From positions 1-37,590 of the IMG/VR virus record IMGVR_UViG_3300024323_000013: a stretch of 37,590 bases of DNA. The stretch is one strand, 5' to 3'. The stretch's first letter is position 1, and every line of letters begins with the position of its first letter. Both the position numbers and the translations under genes were made by a program. The DNA is from a virus. A model generated the notes under the pieces. The model had not been told where the DNA came from, did no database searches, and saw only the letters and a list, made by a program, of their open reading frames with translations. Positions 16,801 through 23,801 of this stretch are shown piece after piece.

Positions 16801-17705
16801 GCGGCCACTTCCAATCCCACCGTGGCGAGCACCGACTGCAGACGCGACGCGTAGGTATGCCCCACGAGCCGCGCCGCGCACCGCTGCCGAATGTCTTCAC
16901 AGTCGACCGGATGCGAGAGGAAATACGCGATCAAGTCGACGCACTCAGCTTCGGTGCGAAACGTCGGCAGTTCCGGGACGATCGCATCCACCTCTGGACG
17001 CCATTCGCTGACCACCAACGCTCCGCACGCGAGCGCCTCGTATACGCGCGGGTTCAGCGCCGTCGCAGGAATCTGATGCCGGTTGAAGTGATGCACTTCG
17101 CGGAAGACGTTCAGGATGATCTTCGTCTGCCGATAGAGTCCGGCGGTCATGTCCGGCGTGATGTTGCCACTCAGACATCGCGCATTCACCGATGCATACG
17201 CCCACGATCCTCCGACCACGTAATCGAGCAGATCCGCGTCAGCCAACGCGGCGAGGTAGCGATCGCGCGTGGGATTGCCTCCCCCGATAAAGCCCACACG
17301 TCGCCAGCGCGGACTATCGTCGGCATAGTGAACGTGCGGGTCATAGCAGACCGGCAAATACGAGGCATGCGGATGACGTCCCAGCGTCGCCTGATCGTTG
17401 ACGAACACATGATGAAAGAGCTGCGAGCGTGTCGCCGTGTCGTCGACTTCGTAGGGTTCATCGAGCAACCAGACTGCCGTCCTCGCCGCGAACGCCGCAG
17501 GGCGATTCGTGTGGCAGAACTTGCGACCGTGAACGACGAAGAAGACGTCAGGCTTGAAGGCGTTGCACTGCTGAATCAGATCAGGCACCGACCAATCCGC
17601 GTGCGCATAGTCGATGCCGAGATCCTGCGCGGCGTGGAAGAGTCCTTGCGTGAAGACGTCTCCACAGGAAAGGAATTGGTAATCGCAACAGAATACGCGT
17701 GGCAT
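16797..17705 (-). CDS. CgeB-like (GT-B type) glycosyltransferase
   Basis: A 302-residue protein from ATG 17705 (MPRVFCCDYQFLSCGDVF), sharing one base with the previous stop (TGATG). It resembles the CgeB/DUF3880 group: an N-terminal Rossmann half with KPDVFFVVHG, then RRVGFIGGGNPTRDRYLAAL, then the C-terminal signature LNVFREVHHFNRHQIP..LNPRVYEALACGALVVSEW, in which 'N.R.YEA.ACGA' contacts the donor. It differs in fold from the other cassette transferases, so the pathway uses both GT-A and GT-B enzymes. Substrate unknown. Confidence 0.85.
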   Translation of the reverse strand: MPRVFCCDYQFLSCGDVFTQGLFHAAQDLGIDYAHADWSVPDLIQQCNAFKPDVFFVVHGRKFCHTNRPAAFAARTAVWLLDEPYEVDDTATRSQLFHHVFVNDQATLGRHPHASYLPVCYDPHVHYADDSPRWRRVGFIGGGNPTRDRYLAALADADLLDYVVGGSWAYASVNARCLSGNITPDMTAGLYRQTKIILNVFREVHHFNRHQIPATALNPRVYEALACGALVVSEWRPEVDAIVPELPTFRTEAECVDLIAYFLSHPVDCEDIRQRCAARLVGHTYASRLQSVLATVGLEVAA

Positions 17706-18322
17706 CACGCGGCACACTCCAGCCGGGCGAGTTCCGTCTTGAGCGGTGCGCAAGGAAACGCCGTCAGCGCGGTACGACGTGAGCAGTTGACGACAGACAC
17801 GCCAACAGACTTCAGCGGATCGACGAGCGTCTCGAACGCCGCGCACATCTGCGCGTAGGGCGAGATCCGATGCACCGGATGATCACCAAACCAGTGCGTC
17901 TGCGTGCCGTCATTGCCCATGTCGAACCCGAGCAGTAGGATGCTCGCGGCCCCGAGATGCACGGCCAGATTCAGCGCTTGATAGCCGCTATTCGATCCCG
18001 TCCGCAGTCCAGAGGGATCGAGTTCTAAGCCCTCAGGGCCGGTGTTTCGCAGGACGGTCCAGTCCGCGCGTGTCGTCGGATTGGCGGATTCGATCGAGTA
18101 CTTCATGCCGGCAAAGTCAGGCACACCCTGATGCCAGTCCTCGATCCATTGCCGATCAGCCGCATAGAGGACATCGGCCCACGGTGCCAACTTGTACGCG
18201 TCGTTGACAGCGATCACGCGGGTCTGGCCCCGCACGGCCTCGACGTCGGCGACCGTCAGCGACGGTCCCCCAGCGATCAACGTCACGGTCTGTCCTGGCC
18301 AGAGCTTCGGGACGGGTTTCAC
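17705..18322 (-). CDS. DUF115/MptE-like Rossmann protein
   Basis: A 205-residue protein from GTG 18322, which overlaps the collagen-like gene's TGA and has a strong GGGGAGGAA site upstream. It opens with WPGQTVTLIAGGPSLTVADV, the 'GGPSL' nucleotide-binding loop of the DUF115/6-hydroxymethylpterin pyrophosphokinase-like group. TRVIAVNDAYKLAPWADVLY and SILLLGFDMGNDGTQTHWF follow, both family-like. Relatives include motility-accessory (Maf) sialic acid transferases and small phage proteins found next to glycosyltransferases. It may be a sugar transferase or nucleotide-sugar enzyme. First gene of the cassette. Confidence 0.75.
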   Translation of the reverse strand: MKPVPKLWPGQTVTLIAGGPSLTVADVEAVRGQTRVIAVNDAYKLAPWADVLYAADRQWIEDWHQGVPDFAGMKYSIESANPTTRADWTVLRNTGPEGLELDPSGLRTGSNSGYQALNLAVHLGAASILLLGFDMGNDGTQTHWFGDHPVHRISPYAQMCAAFETLVDPLKSVGVSVVNCSRRTALTAFPCAPLKTELARLECAA

Positions 18323-19419
18323 GAGAAGTTCCTCCCCGCGTCGCCGCGCTCGCCCTTCATCCCGATCGGTCCCGGCGGACCAGGCTTGCCGTCTTTCCCG
18401 TCGCGGCCGCACTTCACCGCCAGCCGCCACTTGGTCACACCGACGCCTGGCTTCTCGCTCGTCGCGTCCTGCGCGATCCAGAACGAGCCGCCATACGTCG
18501 TGCCGTCGCCTTTCTCGTACATTCGGCCGGCCTGGTAGACGCCACGATCGAGCACGGTCGGAGACTTGAACATCCCAGAGAGCGCCGATCCGTCGGACCG
18601 CACGAGCCTCCAGGAGCGTTCGTCGACCTGTTCCAGGCTGGCCCCTTCCAGCGTCCCGTCGCGTCCAGGTGCGCCGTTGAGCCCCTTCTCACCGCGCTCG
18701 CCAGCCGCGCCGTCGCGTCCAGCCACACCGGGCACACCTGGCTGCCCATCCCGGCCGTCTTTGCCGTCAAGGCCATCCTTCGGCTTGGGCACGAGTTCTG
18801 CTGCTCTCAAAGCCAGGTCATCGACGTCTACAACCGGCGCGTCCTTACCGTCGATGCCGTCGCGCCCGTCCTTGGGGACTGGAATCAATGCGGCGGCGCG
18901 CACGGCGACGTCCTGGACATCGACCGCTGGCGCATCCTTGCCATCGAGTCCGTCACGCCCGTCGATCCCATCTCGCCCGTCTTTCGGGACGGGAATCAGC
19001 GCAGCGGCGCGCACGGCGACCTCGTCTACATCAACCTCAGGCGCATCTTTCCCGTCCACGCCGGCGCGACCGTCGATCCCGTCCTTGCCGTCCTTCGGCG
19101 TGGGAATCAGCGCAGCGACTTGTTGCACGATCGCGTCGACATCAACGGGCGGCGCATCCTTGCCGTCGAGACCGTTCCGACCATCGATACCGTCGACACC
19201 GTTCGCCCCGTCTGCCCCACGTTCACCGACAAGTCCAGGCTCTCCGCGTTCGCCGCGCTCGCCGACAGGTCCACGTTCACCGGCTGGTCCGGGAACGGGC
19301 GCACGCAGTTCAAGTTGAGCCACCTTGGCGATCAAGGCCGCGAGCTGCGCGTCGCGTGAGGCATTGGAGGCACGAACGGCCGCGACCACGACATCAGCGA
19401 TCTTCTCGGTCTCGGTCAT
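18319..19419 (-). CDS. Collagen-like virion fibre with carbohydrate-binding-like segment
   Basis: A 366-residue protein encoded immediately after the portal. Residues 5-40 are a helical, probably trimerising, segment. Gly-X-Y repeats follow at 44-88 (GPAGERGPVGERGERGEPG), in parts of 109-160, at 217-256 and at 338-363, rich in GDx, GxR and GxK. Residues 85-217 hold four copies of a 31-37-residue unit (DGKDAPxVDVxxVAVRAAAL). Residues about 290-335 (GVYQAGRMYEKGD, GGSFWIAQDAT, KPGVGVTKWRL) resemble a small CBM5/12-type carbohydrate-binding module. It could be a trimeric head or neck fibre that holds polysaccharide. Collagens are often glycosylated, and the sugar-enzyme cassette starts right behind this gene. 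Confidence 0.85.
   Translation of the reverse strand: MTETEKIADVVVAAVRASNASRDAQLAALIAKVAQLELRAPVPGPAGERGPVGERGERGEPGLVGERGADGANGVDGIDGRNGLDGKDAPPVDVDAIVQQVAALIPTPKDGKDGIDGRAGVDGKDAPEVDVDEVAVRAAALIPVPKDGRDGIDGRDGLDGKDAPAVDVQDVAVRAAALIPVPKDGRDGIDGKDAPVVDVDDLALRAAELVPKPKDGLDGKDGRDGQPGVPGVAGRDGAAGERGEKGLNGAPGRDGTLEGASLEQVDERSWRLVRSDGSALSGMFKSPTVLDRGVYQAGRMYEKGDGTTYGGSFWIAQDATSEKPGVGVTKWRLAVKCGRDGKDGKPGPPGPIGMKGERGDAGRNFS
18754..19167 (-). repeat. Four-copy 31-37-residue coding repeat in collagen-like gene
   Basis: Four imperfect tandem units code for residues 85-222. Each begins DGKDAP, continues VDV, then a short helix (AVRAAALIPVPKDG) and a few Gly-X-Y triplets. Units 2 and 3 are nearly identical over VAVRAAALIPVPKDGRDGI; unit 3 is six residues shorter. 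The repeat may expand or contract by recombination and so tune fibre length. Confidence 0.85.
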
Positions 19420-20828
19420 GCAGCGACCTGCAAGCCCTTAAGCACGAGCGACAACAGTTCGTCCTGATCGATCGCCTTGGCCGGCGGTGGCGCCGGCTTC
19501 GCGTCCGGCTTGGGGTCATTCACCGGCGCGGCGCTGCCAGGACCAGGCACAAACGGCGCCGGACCCTGCTTGTCGCGACGATCGAGCGCGGCCAGGCTGA
19601 AGTTCTGCTGCTGCAGGTACGGCGAATCCCCACCGGCGACAGGGGCCAGATTGAATTTCTTCCGCGCTTCATTCGGTGAATAGACGCCACCAATGACGCC
19701 TTTGGTCGCGGCCTCCATCTTCTGGACGCTGTCCATCCGATCGAGTTCTTCGACGCAGAACTCCACCTCGTACCCAGCGGAGTCGAGCTCGAGTCCTTCC
19801 GTGAGGCAGAGTTCCAGCGATTCGAAGTAGTACTGCAAACATTGCCCGTAGTACTGCTGCCCGAGCGCTTCGACGTTGTTGTAGGACGGGAGCGGGCCGA
19901 CGCTGACCATGTGCGGCGGGACGTGATGCACCGCGCAGATTTTTTCGTCGCCCCACTTCAACTGATCGATCAACTGCGAATCGACAGCCGTCATCACCGT
20001 CGGCTTTTCGAACTTCAGTCCGTCTCCGAGCACAGCGACCTTGCCGATGTTCTGCTCACCTGAGTAGTTCGCCGCCCAGTAATCCTCGAGACGTTTTGCT
20101 GTGTCGGCGCTGATCGTCCCCGGTGCCGTCAGCACTCCACCGATCTGCGATCCGTTGCGGAACAGCCGTGTCGCGTTCCCGACAATCGTCAGTCCCTGGA
20201 TCGCGGTATGCCCACATGCGTACACGGGAGAAAACCCACACAGCGGGTGATACGGCGCGAATCCGATGTCGTGAATGATTTCTCGCGCCGGAATCACGAT
20301 GGAGGCTTCGGTCAGGTCCGCGAGCAGATCCTGCTGGCACGCATAATAGACGTCGCCAGATGGTGAGACGAGCGGGCGCACGCGCAACGGATCGAGCACA
20401 TAGAGATCCGTGACGATGCCGCGGGCGTCACGCTGCTTCAGCGCGTAGGTATTGCCGCGCATCAACTTGGACAGCATCCACGAGGTGAGAAACTGGATCC
20501 GGTTCTGGTAGTGGTTCGGTCGATCGAGCACTGGCGCGTAGGGCGACTGACGCTCGACTTCGGTATCGACCCCGTCTTTTTCTTCAACGAGCTTCGGACG
20601 GATCTTTGCGATGTCTCCAGCGATCAACGTCACGCACGCCCAGTACGTCGGGTGCGTCATGACGTCTTCGACTGGTACGGCCACACCGCGCTGCCAGGCG
20701 CCGGCAAATGACTCGCGGATCACAGGCCACCAACCCGCATTCGACGCTGGGATGTGCGTGATCCCATCACCCAATGACGCGGACGCCGTCTTCGTATCGA
20801 TCAGCAACCGACCGATCTGAATCTTCAT
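19416..20828 (-). CDS. Portal protein, HK97 type
   Basis: A 470-residue protein (MKIQIGRLLIDTKTASAS) of HK97-family portal size. Recognisable parts are MTHPTYWACVTLIAGDIAKI, LDRPNHYQNRIQFLTSWML, GNTYALKQRDARGIVTDLYV, LSPSG-type turn VSPSGDVYYAC, IHDIGFAPYHPLCGFSPV, and FEKPTVMTAVDSQLIDQLKW followed by ICAVHHVPPHMV. The C-terminus after about residue 420 is Pro/Asp-rich and flexible. Twelve copies would form the vertex ring for DNA packaging with the terminase. Overlaps of four nt on both sides tie it to the small upstream gene and the collagen-like gene. Confidence 0.93.
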   Translation of the reverse strand: MKIQIGRLLIDTKTASASLGDGITHIPASNAGWWPVIRESFAGAWQRGVAVPVEDVMTHPTYWACVTLIAGDIAKIRPKLVEEKDGVDTEVERQSPYAPVLDRPNHYQNRIQFLTSWMLSKLMRGNTYALKQRDARGIVTDLYVLDPLRVRPLVSPSGDVYYACQQDLLADLTEASIVIPAREIIHDIGFAPYHPLCGFSPVYACGHTAIQGLTIVGNATRLFRNGSQIGGVLTAPGTISADTAKRLEDYWAANYSGEQNIGKVAVLGDGLKFEKPTVMTAVDSQLIDQLKWGDEKICAVHHVPPHMVSVGPLPSYNNVEALGQQYYGQCLQYYFESLELCLTEGLELDSAGYEVEFCVEELDRMDSVQKMEAATKGVIGGVYSPNEARKKFNLAPVAGGDSPYLQQQNFSLAALDRRDKQGPAPFVPGPGSAAPVNDPKPDAKPAPPPAKAIDQDELLSLVLKGLQVAA

Positions 20829-21028
20829 GGCTCCGCGCGGAGGTCTCGACGCTTGTAGTGGCCCTTAATCTTGGTGTCTGTCGGATCGTCGACGAGTTCG
20901 ACATCGCCGACCGAGACGAGTACGGCGGCGGCGTCTGACGTGAGATCGAAGACGTCGCCAGGTCGCTGGCCTTGCGGGCAGTCCTTGAGGGCGCGGACTT
21001 TCACGAGCGTGAAGTTGTCGAGTGGCAT
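20825..21028 (-). CDS. Small protein before portal, unknown
   Basis: A 67-residue protein (MPLDNFTLVKVRALKDCP) with an SH3-like pattern: LVKVRAL, GDVFDLTSDAAAVLVSVGDVEL, then a charged end KGHYKRRDLRAEP. Short proteins with this 'vkvral.....G.v..l....A..Lv..G.ve.v' pattern are common near portal genes in siphophages, often without a defined role. The stop overlaps the portal start by four nt. Possibly a minor head or neck component. Confidence 0.65.
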   Translation of the reverse strand: MPLDNFTLVKVRALKDCPQGQRPGDVFDLTSDAAAVLVSVGDVELVDDPTDTKIKGHYKRRDLRAEP

Positions 21029-21050
21029 CGGACTCCCTCAACGCAGGGCG

Positions 21051-21093
21051 AAAAGACGGGAAGGGCCAGCCAGACGCGGCCAGCACCTTCCCG
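21051..21093 (-). terminator. Terminator-like hairpin after capsid and proline-rich genes
   Basis: An 8-bp perfect inverted repeat (21057-21064 with 21086-21093) has a 21-nt GC-rich loop and is followed on the minus strand by TCTTTTCG. It lies 7 nt beyond the stop of the proline-rich gene and before the small gene upstream of portal. It may reduce transcription after the highly needed capsid gene. The long loop makes it weaker than the hairpin at 10042. Confidence 0.4.
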
Positions 21094-21099
21094 GTCGAA

Positions 21100-21279
21100 C
21101 TACGGATTGCCGGTCGTCTGACCAGGCTCGCCACTGGGCTTCTGCCCACCTGGCGTACTGTCAGGATGTGTCGTAGGCGTCGGCCCCGGCGGCGGCTCTC
21201 CTGGCTTGCTGACGTCCGGCTTCTTCGCCGGATCGTGATCGTTCGTTGACATCGCGCCCACCTGTGCGTTACTCGGCAT
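21100..21279 (-). CDS. 59-residue proline-rich disordered protein
   Basis: An open frame from ATG 21279 to TAG 21100, with GGAGG eight nt before the start. The chain begins MPSNAQVGAMSTNDHDPAKK, then is dominated by Pro, Gly, Thr and Ser (KPGEPPPGPTPTTHPD, GGQKPSGEPGQTTGNP), so it should be disordered. The strong ribosome site and place directly after the capsid gene suggest a real, well-translated peptide. A scaffold-like, decoration or linker role is conceivable but nothing shows it. Confidence 0.65.
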   Translation of the reverse strand: MPSNAQVGAMSTNDHDPAKKPDVSKPGEPPPGPTPTTHPDSTPGGQKPSGEPGQTTGNP

Positions 21280-21315
21280 GACTCACACCTCCATGCCAAC
21301 CATCGCTTGCAGGAA

Positions 21316-23283
21316 TTACGCCTTGTACGCCGAGTTGTAGATGTACCGCGCCGCGCCCGTGCGGCGGATCTTCCACGTGATCTCGCGCGTCGCCTTCAGG
21401 CCGACGAGTCCGTCCTGCCAGAAGCTCACAAGGCTCGCGCCCGTGCCCACGATGCCGGTCTGCGACGAGGAATCGACCATTTCGACCGACGCCTGATCGC
21501 TGGCATCCACCGTGACTACACCGTCATCGGCCAGGTACACCTCGCTCGCCTTCACTGCGACGATGATGTTCGAGACCGGCGATCCAATTGAGGTCAGCGC
21601 CGTGGTCGTGATCACCGGGAAGCCAAGCAGGTTGCCGCCAGCCATCGTCAGGCCGGGGAACACGGGATTGCCGAGCGACGTGATCATCAGCGAGATGTTC
21701 AGCGCGTCGGTCGTGTTCATGATCAGCACGATGTCTTCGGGCGACATGTTCGCCGCCGCGAAGGTCGCGATCAGTGTCGCCAGATCCGTGCGCAGCGTTG
21801 CCGCGGTAGTGCCTGTCGTCAGAATCGGCGTCGTCTGGTTCGTGATCGACGCCGGCGAGACGTTCGCCGACGCGTTCTTCGCGGGATCGATGAAGTCCTT
21901 GTCCAGCTTCGCGATCATGCAGCGCGCGATCTCGTCGCGGACCTTGGCTTCGGCGCTCGGATTGCTGAACCGGATTTCTTCCTTGGTCAGCACCGCGAGC
22001 GCCGCCACCTTCGCCCAGGTCAGCGACGTGGTGAAGCTGGTGGCCTTGCTGAGCAGGATCGGGAGACCTTCTCCCACCCAGTTGGCCGTCAGACCCGCCG
22101 AGAACCCCGAGACGCGGGTGTTGAAGGGAACCCGACGCAACGCGGGAATGCCGTTCGCGCCGAACTTGCCGACGATCGTGCCAGGACGGAGGAACTCGAT
22201 GAAGTCGTCCATCAGGGTGTACGGCACGAGTTCAGAGGCCCAGCCGGCCGTCTGCGTGTTCGCGCCACCGACCGCGCCCTTGGTCTGGAAGTCGATCATC
22301 TTCTCGAGGATGGGCGCGGTGCCGTCGCCGTAGTTGTCCTTGGCGAGCTGCTTGGCTTCGTACGGATTGCCGCGGGACATGCCCATGCACATCGCGTAGC
22401 GGGCGAACATGATGCCCTTGCCGAGCTGCTTGACTGGATCGGTGACGCTGATCGGCGTACCGGGGCGCACTTCGAGTCCACCATCAGGCCGCACCTGACG
22501 TGCCTCGGCCTTCTCGCGCGCTTCGGCCGCGCGGTACCGTTCGAGCTGCTTATCGATCTGGACGATCTGCGCAGCTAGCGTGTCGTGTTCTTCAGCTTCC
22601 GTCTCGTCGAGCGTCAGACCGGCGTCGCCGGATTTCGTGAGCAGGGCGTCGATCTTGTCGGTCTTCTCTTTCCGAGACGCGACGCAATCCGCGATCATGT
22701 CGGCGTAGCTTTTCTTCATGGGCTGTGTCCGTCGGGTCGAAACGACCCGCGATGAGCCCGAAACGCCGGGCGGAATGACTGACGCGCCTGACGCGGCGCT
22801 GATGTCGGTGTCCAGAGATTTCAGCGTGGCGATCGTGGCGTCTTGATGCGCAGGTATCACGACCATGCTGAGTTCGTGGACTTCGATGCTGGGATAGTGA
22901 AAACCTTGAGTTTCTTTGTTGAAGATCGGCTGTTCGAGCGGCATGAAGCCGATGGAGACGCCGCGAATAAGCGGGGGATTGGCGCTCAGCGAGTCGACGG
23001 CTTCATCGAGTCGATCCTTGACGATGCCCGGCCGATCGATCGATGAGATGAGCGCGCTAAATGGCGTGCCGTCTTTGGTGTACTTCGAGAACTTCACCTC
23101 GCCGACGGGCTTTTTTGAATCGTGATACAGCAGGAGCGGTAGCGGGTTCTTATATTTAATGCCAGCCGAATCGATCGTATCGCCGACGCGATCGGCGACG
23201 GGCGATGTGGCGATGCCAGAGAACGTCCGAAGTTTGGGGTCGAAACCCTTCACCTGGACAAGCGAATACGCCTTCTGAAGCAT
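21316..23283 (-). CDS. Fused prohead protease and HK97-fold major capsid protein
   Basis: A 655-residue protein joining two normally separate functions. Residues 1-155 match the HK97-type prohead protease: FSGIATSPVADRVGDTID, LLLYHDSKKPVGEV with the likely catalytic His54, IRGVSIGFMP with the likely nucleophile Ser110, then VHELSMVVIPAHQDA. Residues 190-265 are a helical delta/scaffold-like domain (KEKTDKIDALL, QIDKQLERYRAAEAREKAEA). From about 280 the HK97 capsid fold follows (GTAPILEKMIDFQTKGAVGG, LRRVPFNTRVSGFSAG, VLTKEEIRFSNPSAE, ending WKIRRTGAARYIYNSAY). The protease should process the assembled prohead from within. An internal ATG at residue 189 has no good ribosome site. The start codon sits in an inverted repeat. 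Confidence 0.92.
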   Translation of the reverse strand: MLQKAYSLVQVKGFDPKLRTFSGIATSPVADRVGDTIDSAGIKYKNPLPLLLYHDSKKPVGEVKFSKYTKDGTPFSALISSIDRPGIVKDRLDEAVDSLSANPPLIRGVSIGFMPLEQPIFNKETQGFHYPSIEVHELSMVVIPAHQDATIATLKSLDTDISAASGASVIPPGVSGSSRVVSTRRTQPMKKSYADMIADCVASRKEKTDKIDALLTKSGDAGLTLDETEAEEHDTLAAQIVQIDKQLERYRAAEAREKAEARQVRPDGGLEVRPGTPISVTDPVKQLGKGIMFARYAMCMGMSRGNPYEAKQLAKDNYGDGTAPILEKMIDFQTKGAVGGANTQTAGWASELVPYTLMDDFIEFLRPGTIVGKFGANGIPALRRVPFNTRVSGFSAGLTANWVGEGLPILLSKATSFTTSLTWAKVAALAVLTKEEIRFSNPSAEAKVRDEIARCMIAKLDKDFIDPAKNASANVSPASITNQTTPILTTGTTAATLRTDLATLIATFAAANMSPEDIVLIMNTTDALNISLMITSLGNPVFPGLTMAGGNLLGFPVITTTALTSIGSPVSNIIVAVKASEVYLADDGVVTVDASDQASVEMVDSSSQTGIVGTGASLVSFWQDGLVGLKATREITWKIRRTGAARYIYNSAYKA

Positions 23284-23300
23284 GGTTCGATGTCCATGCT
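23279..23300 (-). promoter_or_regulatory. Inverted repeat enclosing the protease-capsid start codon
   Basis: Arms AGCATGG and CCATGCT (7 bp, perfect) flank an 8-nt loop; the start ATG of the protease-capsid gene lies in one arm. In mRNA this would pair the start codon and could limit initiation, or it could be an operator for a dimeric protein. The upstream ribosome site is weak (GGA only), so initiation may depend on coupling or on opening this stem. Confidence 0.35.
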
Positions 23301-23355
23301 ACGGGCTTCGTGGAAAGTCTTATTTATTTAGTAGGATAAATAGGCGCTGGTATCG
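23284..23355 (-). other. AT-rich gap before the protease-capsid gene
   Basis: The 72-nt gap includes an AT-rich block (ACTAAATAAATAAGA on the minus strand) that stands out from the GC-rich surroundings. It could hold a promoter for the capsid gene, but I find no convincing -35/-10 pair with normal spacing. It is one of the few places in the window where genes do not overlap. Confidence 0.3.
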
Positions 23356-23577
23356 TCAGCGGAGGAAACAGAAGTCCCAGAATTGTTCCGCAGTGTCAAG
23401 ATAAGCGTTTCGAACATTCTCGTTCAGAATATGCAGGCTCTTATCTATCTCCAGATCGTTCAACATCACGCGCGTCTGGAGATCGTCGATCTCGGCAAGA
23501 CACAGGTCGTGTCTGAACGGACTGACCGCTGCCGTGAGCAATCCAGCCACTAAACCAAACAGACTTCTGCGCGTCAA
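23356..23577 (-). CDS. Small protein with twin-arginine-like N-terminus
   Basis: A 73-residue protein starting MTRRSLFGLVAGLLTAAVSP, which looks like a Tat signal (T-R-R-S-L-F then a hydrophobic stretch), though the residues after the arginines are only partly canonical. The remainder is helical and acidic (CLAEIDDLQTRVMLNDLEID, YLDTAEQFWDFCFLR). It overlaps the ribbon-helix-helix gene by four nt. A membrane-anchored or exported micro-protein between terminase and capsid is odd. It could be an accessory gene that acts during lysogeny or late infection. No family recognised. Confidence 0.55.
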   Translation of the reverse strand: MTRRSLFGLVAGLLTAAVSPFRHDLCLAEIDDLQTRVMLNDLEIDKSLHILNENVRNAYLDTAEQFWDFCFLR

Positions 23578-23801
23578 GATTTCACCTGAAAGATATTCAG
23601 AATTAACACATTCTGAATCAACACGTTCCTGACCACCTCCGAGACGGACATCTCCTGCGCGTTTGCCACCTGAATCAGCTTGTCATGCGCACTCGCCGGG
23701 ATCCACGTCGAGACCGTGGACATCTGCTCCGTTGCACGCGGACGGCCTCGGCCACGCGGCGTGCCAATCGCCACCGTTGGAGAAGAGTCTTTCGGCTTCA
23801 T
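23574..23801 (-). CDS. Ribbon-helix-helix DNA-binding protein with AT-hook
   Basis: A 75-residue protein (MKPKDSSPTVAIGT). Residues 15-23 contain GRGRPRA, an AT-hook-like core. Residues about 29-62 fit a ribbon-helix-helix fold: STVSTWIPASAHDKL forms the strand and first helix, EMSVSEVVRNVLIQNV the second. It would bind DNA as a dimer. It overlaps the terminase stop by four nt and lies before the AT-rich gap ahead of the capsid gene, so it may regulate late transcription or be tied to packaging. The first 15 nt are identical to those of the gene at 34008. Confidence 0.75.
   Translation of the reverse strand: MKPKDSSPTVAIGTPRGRGRPRATEQMSTVSTWIPASAHDKLIQVANAQEMSVSEVVRNVLIQNVLILNIFQVKS

Noticed and set aside
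16857-17858. Long plus-strand open frame
   Set aside because: Antisense to the CgeB-like gene; low-complexity Arg-rich translation with no ribosome site.
18566-19679. Two plus-strand frames rich in Ser/Pro or Arg
   Set aside because: They are mirror images of the collagen Gly-X-Y codons, not independent repeat proteins.
22717-22719. Separate start for the capsid part at Met189
   Set aside because: No Shine-Dalgarno precedes it and the frame is continuous with the protease, so a fusion is the simpler reading.
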